Below are positions 58,030 through 64,000 of a DNA stretch of 64,000 nt, piece after piece. The DNA is taken from contig NZ_RQGQ01000004.1 in NCBI RefSeq assembly GCF_004770265.1, forward strand, positions 806,001 to 870,000, written 5' to 3'. The notes beneath the pieces are model-generated. The model ran no database searches, was not told the origin of the DNA, and saw nothing but the letters and a program-made list of their open reading frames with translations. Numbering within the stretch: position 1 is the first letter of the stretch; each line of letters begins with the position of its first letter. Position numbers and translations under genes: made by a program. This DNA is from Leptospira congkakensis (lineage in GTDB: Bacteria > Spirochaetota > Leptospiria > Leptospirales > Leptospiraceae).

Positions 58030-59959
58030 AATTGCCGCAGTTACACTCAATACAACTCCCCTAGATTTTTTGGGGAATTATGAATCCATCCTCCAGGCAA
58101 TCAAAAGTCCAGAAACAAACGAAGCGGATTGTATTCTTTTTCCTGAACTTTGTATTTCGGGATACGGATGTGAGGACGCATTTTACAAACCTTATGTTTG
58201 GACTCGTTCCGAAGAAATCATCAAAGAACTAAAAACGGTTTCCAAAAATCAAATTTTGATTCTGGGCCTTCCCGTATTCGTTGGATCTTTCTTATACAAC
58301 TGTATGGCTGTGCTCTATGGCGGAAAGGTGATAGCCCTTGTTCCTAAATTAAATTTAGCAAACACTGGCGTACACTATGAACGCCGATGGTTCCATTCTG
58401 AATCCGATTTTTTAAACAGAACCATTTCCTTTGCGGGGGACACGGTTCCCTTTGGGCATTTTATCTTCCAAACAGATACTTGGAACTTTGGAGTGGAGAT
58501 TTGTGAAGACAGTTGGTCTGTACAAAAACCAGCCTCCTTCTATTCCCTACAAGGAACTGATGTTTTGTTTTCCCCTGGTGCCTCTCATTTTGCCATGGGC
58601 AAACAAAAGATACGAAGACAAATTTTTACAGAGTCTAGCAGAAACCAGTGTAACCTCCAAGTGTTCACCAATCTTGTCGGAAACGAATCCGGACGAATCA
58701 TCTTTGAAGGCGGAGCCCTATTTGCTTCCACAGGCAATTTAGTTAAAGAAGGACCAAGATTATCTTTTTCTCCCTTCCAAGTGACTTCCCATATTTTTGA
58801 TCCATTGGAAATTCGTGCGGCCAAAGCCAGATCTTTCCGTGATTCCAAACCCAATTCCTATAGGACAGAGATTCCAAAAATCCAACTAGAACTTTTAAAT
58901 GACAAAAAAGAGGAACACAGTTTGGGATTTTCTGTTTTAGACAAAAGAAGAGATTCCGAACCGGAAACAAGTTCCAGTTCCGTTAGTTTCAGCGTTTATG
59001 AAGAATTCACAAAGGCCGTTTCTCTTGGCCTTTATGATTATTTAAGAAAATCCAAAACCAAAGGATATACACTTTCTCTTTCTGGGGGGGCCGACAGTGC
59101 CACCTGCGCCCTACTTGTGAATACCATGAAAGAAGTCACAAAAAGGGAGAATGGTGATTTGATCTTTTCTTCTCTCGGAATCCAAGAAAAAGAACTTTTA
59201 GTCACCATTTATCAAAAAACAGAAAACAATTCCTCTCTCACAGAGGAAATTGCAAAAACATTAAGCGAAGAACTAGGTTACCCTTTTTATTCCATACCCA
59301 TAGATGGGGCAGTAGATACTTCTGTAAAACTCATCGAGTCTGTCCTTGGAAAAACTTTGAACTGGAAAGAACATGATTTACCTTTACAAAATATCCAAGC
59401 CAGGGTTCGTTCCCCTCTTGTTTGGTTACTTGCCAATCTAAACGGACATTTACTTTTATCTACGGGAAACCGTAGCGAAGCTGCTGTTGGTTACACAACG
59501 ATGGATGGAGATTCCTCGGGGTCACTCGCACCACTAGCAGGTGTTAGCAAGGAGTTTTTACTCGATTGGTTGGATGATATCCAAAAAGAAAACAATCGTT
59601 TTATTTCTCCCAAAGAATCCATTCGTATTTTACGAAATACAAAACCAACTGCCGAACTAAAACCTCTTTCCGAACACCAAGAAGATGAAAAAGATTTGAT
59701 GCCTTATCCTATCTTACAATCGATCGAAAGGAAACTTGTGTATTTAGCAGTGAGGGACGAGGATTGTTTGGAAACTCTAAAACAAGAATTCCCTTGGGAA
59801 ACTTTAGAAATACTTTCCGGCTATATCAAAAAGTTTAAAAAACTATTTATGATTTCACAATGGAAAAGAGAGAGGCTTCCTCCCTCCTTCCATCTGGATG
59901 AGTACGGCCTGGATCCAAAATCCAGTTACCGTTATCCCATCCTATCAGGTGAAACTTAA
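58016..59959 (+). CDS. nadE: Glutamine-dependent NAD+ synthetase
   Basis: A 647-aa two-domain enzyme making NAD from deamido-NAD, using glutamine. The start at 58016 (MPKIKIAAVTLNTTP) gives the usual N-terminus. The nitrilase-like glutaminase domain has catalytic Glu in LFPELCISGYG, Lys in PKLNLANTG and Cys in VEICEDSWS. The synthetase domain has the PP-loop LSLSGGADSATCA and the later STGNRSEAAVGY. An ammonia tunnel is implied. Cytoplasmic. It converges with the following minus-strand gene with one base between stops. Confidence 0.95.
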   Translation: MPKIKIAAVTLNTTPLDFLGNYESILQAIKSPETNEADCILFPELCISGYGCEDAFYKPYVWTRSEEIIKELKTVSKNQILILGLPVFVGSFLYNCMAVLYGGKVIALVPKLNLANTGVHYERRWFHSESDFLNRTISFAGDTVPFGHFIFQTDTWNFGVEICEDSWSVQKPASFYSLQGTDVLFSPGASHFAMGKQKIRRQIFTESSRNQCNLQVFTNLVGNESGRIIFEGGALFASTGNLVKEGPRLSFSPFQVTSHIFDPLEIRAAKARSFRDSKPNSYRTEIPKIQLELLNDKKEEHSLGFSVLDKRRDSEPETSSSSVSFSVYEEFTKAVSLGLYDYLRKSKTKGYTLSLSGGADSATCALLVNTMKEVTKRENGDLIFSSLGIQEKELLVTIYQKTENNSSLTEEIAKTLSEELGYPFYSIPIDGAVDTSVKLIESVLGKTLNWKEHDLPLQNIQARVRSPLVWLLANLNGHLLLSTGNRSEAAVGYTTMDGDSSGSLAPLAGVSKEFLLDWLDDIQKENNRFISPKESIRILRNTKPTAELKPLSEHQEDEKDLMPYPILQSIERKLVYLAVRDEDCLETLKQEFPWETLEILSGYIKKFKKLFMISQWKRERLPPSFHLDEYGLDPKSSYRYPILSGET

Positions 59960-59960
59960 A

Positions 59961-60653
59961 TTAAGGAGAAGAAATCCCTGCCTTTTGGAAGGCATTGGTT
60001 GCTTCTTTTTCCACCTGTTCATTTTGGTATTGGATATTTTTTAAAATCTCTTGGAACTTCTTATCCATCTCAGGATCATCACCGCCTTGGGATTCAATCA
60101 AATAGTTGATGATTTCCAAACGATCTTTTCCTTGTTTACGGACATGGTTATAATACAAAGTAATGTCCGTCGCATTCGCAGATCCACCAAACACTGAGTT
60201 TGTGGCTCTTGATAACTTTTGATTGAGCTCTGACTGCTTTTGTTTGTCTTCGGGAGTCAATCGTTTTGGGATCAAATCGTTATCCGGAAATTGTTCCCGA
60301 AGTTCTTCGAAGGCTTGCATGGCTTCTGGAGGATAAGGTTTTCCAGTTTGTGGATTGATGGGGACTTCACCCGCTTCCGATCCTGCAAGGTTTCCATCTT
60401 CTTCGTATCGCATCCCACCAGCATTGTAATAGTCGGAATCAAAGATGGAACCTGCATCTTCCCCACGCACCCCTAGACGGTTGGTTCCCTTAGGGTTGGC
60501 AGATCCTCCCCCAAATAGGGCTAGGGCTTGTGAACCTTTTTCTTTTTTACGGCGAGCCTCTTCTTCATCCTCACCACCCATAACGAGTAGGATGAGAAAA
60601 AAAAGCCCAATTAGAGAAATGGAGACAAAGAGTAATTTTTTTTGGATTCCCAT
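59961..60653 (-). CDS. Membrane-anchored protein of unknown function
   Basis: A 230-aa protein with one N-terminal membrane segment (KKLLFVSISLIGLFFLILLV) followed by an acidic/basic stretch, a Gly/Ser-rich linker and a predicted helical C-terminal half (ELNQKLSRATNSVF, DPEMDKKFQEILKNIQY). It has no recognisable catalytic motif. It is divergent from the lipoprotein gene across 42 bp. Family unknown to me. Confidence 0.65.
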   Translation of the reverse strand: MGIQKKLLFVSISLIGLFFLILLVMGGEDEEEARRKKEKGSQALALFGGGSANPKGTNRLGVRGEDAGSIFDSDYYNAGGMRYEEDGNLAGSEAGEVPINPQTGKPYPPEAMQAFEELREQFPDNDLIPKRLTPEDKQKQSELNQKLSRATNSVFGGSANATDITLYYNHVRKQGKDRLEIINYLIESQGGDDPEMDKKFQEILKNIQYQNEQVEKEATNAFQKAGISSP

Positions 60654-60695
60654 AGATTGAATTCCTGAAAACTTGGAAGGGAAACTAGAAATAGA

Positions 60696-61436
60696 ATGCG
60701 TTTTCCCTCGTTACATCCACTTTACTTTATCTGCATTTCTTTTCTCTCTTTTTTTGGGTGCGGAGTCAATACGGACACACCTGTCGCTCCCTTCGTTTTT
60801 TTGGTTCCACCCAATGTGCCGCAGATCCTATCTGTAGTTGCCGTCAATAGCAACATTACCAATGACTACCAAACGGATTTTTTCAATTTTACCGCAGACC
60901 CAAGACCAGAATTCATCCTTCGTTATTACGTGACCAATAGAGAACCCCAATTTTTGGGTTACAATCTCTATGTGACCACAGCTTTTCCAGGGATCATCCA
61001 AACCATTCAGGGAGAATGGTTGGAAGATGGGGTACAACCAAGTTTCCCCCACCTTCCTTATGAAGCTTCTACAGAATCCTCTAAAATTGTTACCAAACGG
61101 ATTCGTTTTGCCGTTCCTCCTCCGGGAGCCGAGTTTTTCCAAAAATGCCAAATCTATAACTTTACCTTACGTTCCATGTTAACTGGTGGACTCATCTCCA
61201 ATCCTTCCACTACGTCAAGTACCTGTGCGATTCCCAATCGGGTGAACGATATCCAAACCCTTTGTGCTGTGGGCACTGGTTGTAATACCTCCATTTGCGC
61301 CAATGCCGCTTGTGGCACTCCCTCAGCTTGTGCATTAGGAACCGCATGTAACCCCTGTACGAAGGGGAATAATGACGTTGGTTGCGCTTGTCCTGCTGGA
61401 CAGTCTCCTCCAGGATGCCAATTCGTTGGCCCATAA
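60696..61436 (+). CDS. Putative lipoprotein with Cys-rich C-terminus
   Basis: A 246-aa protein with a signal ending in SFFGC, so probably a lipoprotein. A beta-rich, Ig/FN-like domain (about 40-170) is followed by a C-terminal region with 13 or so Cys in patterns such as CAVGTGCNTSICANAACGTP, then CNPC and GCACPAGQ. Such a tail suggests a disulfide-knotted or metal-binding tip. Function unknown. The end overlaps the RsmI start by about 11 bp. Confidence 0.75.
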   Translation: MRFPSLHPLYFICISFLSFFGCGVNTDTPVAPFVFLVPPNVPQILSVVAVNSNITNDYQTDFFNFTADPRPEFILRYYVTNREPQFLGYNLYVTTAFPGIIQTIQGEWLEDGVQPSFPHLPYEASTESSKIVTKRIRFAVPPPGAEFFQKCQIYNFTLRSMLTGGLISNPSTTSSTCAIPNRVNDIQTLCAVGTGCNTSICANAACGTPSACALGTACNPCTKGNNDVGCACPAGQSPPGCQFVGP

Positions 61437-62148
61437 ACGCGAGAAAGGTTCTCTTTATGTAGTGGCAACCCCAATTGGAAATTTGGGAGACATTACCTTA
61501 CGGGCCTTAGAAATTTTTAAAGAGGTAGATCTTGTCCTCTGTGAGTCAGCAAAGGAAACTCGTTCCCTTTTTTCAAAGTTGGAAATTGTGACTCCCGTTC
61601 TTGCCCTTTATAAAGATAGCTCTGAAACCCCTTATGCCAATGTCCTCGAACAATTGATGAGTGGAAAATCGATGGCTTTGGTATCCGATGCAGGAACCCC
61701 AGGTGTTTCCGATCCAGGGAGCCAAATGGTTCGCACGGCTCGCGAAAAAGGAATTCGAATTGTTCCTGTGCCCGGTGCTTCTGCCCTAACCGCATTACTT
61801 TCTGTTTCTGGATTTCAGGTCAATCCCACTTATTTTTTGGGATTCCTCTCTGAAAAACCGAGTAAAAAACGCCGAGAATTAGAAAGAGCATCGGAGATTG
61901 ATGGACTCGTTGTTTTTTATGAATCTGTCCACAAACTTCCAAGGCTCTATCCCATGCTCGAAGAACTCTTTCCGGAGACGGAAGTTCTTGTGGGAAGGGA
62001 GTTGACAAAGACCTTTGAAGAGGTACTTTACTATGCAAATCCTAGGGAATTGGTGAAAAATCCACCAAACGCCAAGGGAGAGTTTGTTTTTCTCTTAAAT
62101 CATCGAAAAAAAACACTTAAGGGAATTTCGGATTCCTCCGATATGTGA
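61426..62148 (+). CDS. rsmI: 16S rRNA (cytidine-1402) 2'-O-methyltransferase RsmI
   Basis: A 240-aa SAM methyltransferase of the tetrapyrrole-methylase fold. The family signatures are VVATPIGNLGDITLRALEIF, ALVSDAGTPGVSDPGSQMVR and VPVPGASALTALLSVSGF. No suitable ATG exists before the domain; the TTG at 61426 has AGGA upstream and gives LAHKREKGSLYVVATPIGN. An ATG at 61372 would overlap the lipoprotein gene by 65 bp. Start uncertain, function secure. Confidence 0.92.
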   Translation: MAHKREKGSLYVVATPIGNLGDITLRALEIFKEVDLVLCESAKETRSLFSKLEIVTPVLALYKDSSETPYANVLEQLMSGKSMALVSDAGTPGVSDPGSQMVRTAREKGIRIVPVPGASALTALLSVSGFQVNPTYFLGFLSEKPSKKRRELERASEIDGLVVFYESVHKLPRLYPMLEELFPETEVLVGRELTKTFEEVLYYANPRELVKNPPNAKGEFVFLLNHRKKTLKGISDSSDM

Positions 62149-62169
62149 TGTAGGAAGAGGACTAAATAT

Positions 62170-62496
62170 ATGAACGTCGACAAAGTAGGACGAGTTGGTG
62201 GTTACGGGTACGAACCAAAAAAACCACAAGGCCCAAGAGAAACGGAAGCACAAGCTCCGGTAGATACTATTTCTATCTCTGATGCTGCCAAAAAAATTGC
62301 ATCGGAAGCAAAGCTTCAAGCTGAAGTAAAACAAATCGCTAAACAAATCGTACAAGCTCCTCCAGAAGAGGATCGTACGGAAAAAATCAAAGCGATCAAA
62401 GAACGATTGAAAAACGGCGACTACGACAACCTCTCTACTGAGATGTTGGATAAAATCTCCGACCAAATCGCGTCAACTTTCCTCGGACAACAGTAA
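62170..62496 (+). CDS. flgM: FlgM-like anti-sigma factor
   Basis: A 108-aa protein with the FlgM layout: MNVDKVGRVGGYG at the start, a disordered centre with VDTISISDAAKKI, and a helical end containing DRTEKIKAIKERLKNGDYDN and MLDKISDQI, the part that binds sigma-28 (FliA). FlgM holds back late flagellar genes until the hook is finished. GGAAGAGGA precedes the ATG. A hairpin terminator follows. Identity is by pattern only. Confidence 0.85.
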   Translation: MNVDKVGRVGGYGYEPKKPQGPRETEAQAPVDTISISDAAKKIASEAKLQAEVKQIAKQIVQAPPEEDRTEKIKAIKERLKNGDYDNLSTEMLDKISDQIASTFLGQQ

Positions 62497-62528
62497 AAAG
62501 GACGGGTGGTGAGGGATCCTTTTTTATT
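62495..62528 (+). terminator. Rho-independent terminator after flgM
   Basis: AAAAAGGA (62495-62502) pairs with TCCTTTTT (62517-62524), and the second arm itself supplies the T-tract (TTTTTTATTG). The stem starts at the flgM stop codon. Confidence 0.68.
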
Positions 62529-62579
62529 GTCCTCTCCGAGGATTTCTCTAACTCCGCCGAATCATAATTAGGGGATCGT

Positions 62580-63746
62580 ATGCCAGTACTCCCCGAATGG
62601 ATCAATTTTCAATTCCCACCAAAAATTCACTTCGAAATCGATTGTGGATACAAACTTGGATCATTTGTTAAAAACATTGGATCTCGTGTTGTTCTCATCA
62701 CTACACAAAAAGAATTAGAAAACGCCGAAGAACTTTCTATTATCAAAACCAGTCTCGAAAAACACGCAGAAGGTGTGATCATTTATGATGACATTGTTGA
62801 CCGAGTTCATTTTAAAGATTTAGATTCCTGTGCTCACTTCCTTAGAATTTCCAATGCAGATTGTGTGGTGGCTTATGGTTCTTTTGAATCAGTAAATGCA
62901 GGTAAGGCAGCATCATTACTAGCAACCAATGATTTATTTGCAGAAGAACTACTCATCGGTAAAAAACAACCTAAGAAAAAAGGCCTTCCTTTAATCGTTG
63001 TTCCCACAAAACCCCTACTCGGAAATGAATGTTCTCCTTTCTTTTCGATTGTGGATGATAAAGATAAAAATAGAAAATACTTTGCTCACGAATGGGCCTT
63101 CCCGGAACTGATTGTGTCTGATCCCAAAATCGGTGCTGGTATGTCCAGTTCTGAAACTGCTAAAACTGGAATCTCCATTTTATCAGCGGCAGTCGATAGT
63201 ATCCTTTCTAAGTATGCCAATGAGATTACTTCCTCCACTGCACTTCGTTCCATAGAACTTATCTCCAAAAATATTGTACCGGCCATTCGTGAACCAAGAA
63301 ACTTGGGACCAAAAAACTCCATTTATGCAGCAAGTCTACTTGCAGGAATTGCTCAGTCCACAAGTAGTCTTGGGCTCTGTTATGCACTGTCACTTGCGGT
63401 AACAACTGTTACGAACTTAGATATTTTTCAAAGTATGTCGATCCTTCTCCCACATGTTATGGAATACAACCTGACATCTTCCGCGGGTAAGTATGTAATG
63501 ATTGCGAGAGCCTTGGATGAAGATGTTACCAATATCTCCGTGATTGAAGCTGCCATCAAAGCGGTAGAAGGGATTCGTAAAATTTATTTGGAACTTCGCA
63601 TTCCCCAAAGGTTGTCCGAATACGAAGTGAAAAAAATCGATCTACCAGGAATTGCTACCCTTGCGGCAACTTACTCGTTTCTTGATTGTCTTCCTAGAGA
63701 ACTTCCCAAAAATGAAATCGAAACCATCCTTGTGGCTGCGTTTTAG
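62580..63746 (+). CDS. Iron-containing alcohol dehydrogenase homologue without metal ligands
   Basis: A 388-aa protein of the Fe-ADH (type III) fold, with AGGGGA before the ATG. The family framework is present: the equivalent of GGGSxxDxAK is YGSFESVNAGKA, and LGLCYALSLAV...SILLPHVMEYN is the end helix. Every metal ligand is replaced: the Asp of TGxDALxHAIE is Ser, its His is Ala, the VHGxAH His is Tyr, and the PHG His is Ile. The NAD-binding Gly/Ser/Asp are also altered. It is therefore probably not a dehydrogenase; a sensor or structural role is possible. The following small gene begins six bases after its stop. Confidence 0.82.
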   Translation: MPVLPEWINFQFPPKIHFEIDCGYKLGSFVKNIGSRVVLITTQKELENAEELSIIKTSLEKHAEGVIIYDDIVDRVHFKDLDSCAHFLRISNADCVVAYGSFESVNAGKAASLLATNDLFAEELLIGKKQPKKKGLPLIVVPTKPLLGNECSPFFSIVDDKDKNRKYFAHEWAFPELIVSDPKIGAGMSSSETAKTGISILSAAVDSILSKYANEITSSTALRSIELISKNIVPAIREPRNLGPKNSIYAASLLAGIAQSTSSLGLCYALSLAVTTVTNLDIFQSMSILLPHVMEYNLTSSAGKYVMIARALDEDVTNISVIEAAIKAVEGIRKIYLELRIPQRLSEYEVKKIDLPGIATLAATYSFLDCLPRELPKNEIETILVAAF

Positions 63747-63752
63747 GTTCTC

Positions 63753-63998
63753 TTGATCCAACTTACGGAATTCGAAAAAAAACTTTTAGAAACCTTTTCC
63801 CTCAGTGATCGCGATGCGAGACGACTACTTCGAGTCATCCAAGACCTATCGATTGTAGTGGGAATGGACCACGAAGAGATTTATGACTTCATGCGTTATG
63901 GAGTCGAAAATGAGTTGGAAATTTTAAAAACAGATTATAATTGGGAGCACTTTAGAATCAGAATTCAGAAAAAACTGAAAAAATCACCTCCCCTTTGA
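63753..63998 (+). CDS. Small helical protein, unknown function
   Basis: An 81-aa protein read from a TTG at 63753, six bases after the Fe-ADH-like stop, with AGG upstream. It is helical and charged: LTEFEKKLLETFSLSDRDAR, LLRVIQDLSIVVGMDHEEIY and a basic C-terminus. It stops two bases before the window end. The tight spacing suggests co-transcription with the Fe-ADH-like gene. No family recognised. Confidence 0.6.
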   Translation: MIQLTEFEKKLLETFSLSDRDARRLLRVIQDLSIVVGMDHEEIYDFMRYGVENELEILKTDYNWEHFRIRIQKKLKKSPPL

Positions 63999-64000
63999 TT

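Noticed and set aside
61154..61474. Minus-strand ORFs in the Cys-rich lipoprotein region
   Set aside because: They are shadows of a plus-strand gene with a clear signal peptide; no RBS.

Overview
The window is AT-rich chromosomal DNA of a diderm spirochaete, most likely Leptospira, probably from the saprophytic side of the genus. The main clues are a spirochaete-type FlaA sheath-protein homologue, an FlgM-like anti-sigma factor, many lipoproteins with relaxed lipoboxes (VVNC, FLNC, FFGC), weak Shine-Dalgarno sites, and frequent TTG/GTG starts. No insertion sequence, prophage, CRISPR array or rRNA operon was seen. Gene density is high and no gene-free stretch exceeds 300 bp; the largest (17690-17951) lies in front of the act operon.

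Layout. 1-6.4 kb: plus-strand genes, starting with the tail of a membrane protein, then a carboxymuconolactone-decarboxylase-like protein, a mycofactocin-type SDR, a divergent Lgt, a dienoyl-CoA-isomerase-like crotonase, a TPR protein and a UPF1-like helicase. A tiny minus-strand ORF (3476-3631) has a near-perfect RBS. 6.4-9.6 kb: a class III cyclase-like protein, DoxX, a MarR regulator with a perfect operator-like palindrome, and a lipoprotein between two near-identical terminators. 9.7-17.7 kb: a complete alternative complex III operon actABCDEF with an extra SH3-like lipoprotein gene, preceded by a 7-1-7 palindrome. 17.9-28.4 kb: chemoreceptor, GT-C glycosyltransferase, Cys-rich lipoprotein, RlmN, an alkylglycerol-monooxygenase-like protein, an LTA-synthase-like sulfatase, a soluble sugar dehydrogenase-like lipoprotein and a TMEM220-like protein.

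28.4-35.4 kb: sufB and a 2-Cys peroxiredoxin behind a perfect PerR-type box, an ABC-F ATPase with a structured leader, an 842-aa disordered protein with homologous helical ends, a hotdog thioesterase and tRNA-Leu(CAA). 35.4-42.8 kb: a minus-strand run of envelope and protease genes (amidase, secreted helical protein, O-methyltransferase, MBL hydrolase, paired M16 peptidases). 42.8-55.9 kb: lipoproteins, then a long tightly packed minus-strand run that includes an orphan DNA methyltransferase, RluA, a PilZ protein, an ATP-grasp/FMN-dehydrogenase fusion, MnmA, a two-lobed aspartic-protease-like lipoprotein and a GGEEF cyclase. The initiator tRNA and proC/yggS follow. 56-64 kb: FlaA-like protein, WaaA, NAD synthetase, lipoprotein, RsmI, FlgM-like protein and an iron-ADH homologue that has lost every metal ligand.

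Strongest leads: the ATP-grasp/FMN fusion (47860-50112), the metal-less Fe-ADH homologue (62580-63746), the mycofactocin-type SDR, the disordered book-ended protein, and four palindromic regulatory sites. All calls come from reading the sequence; no database search was run.
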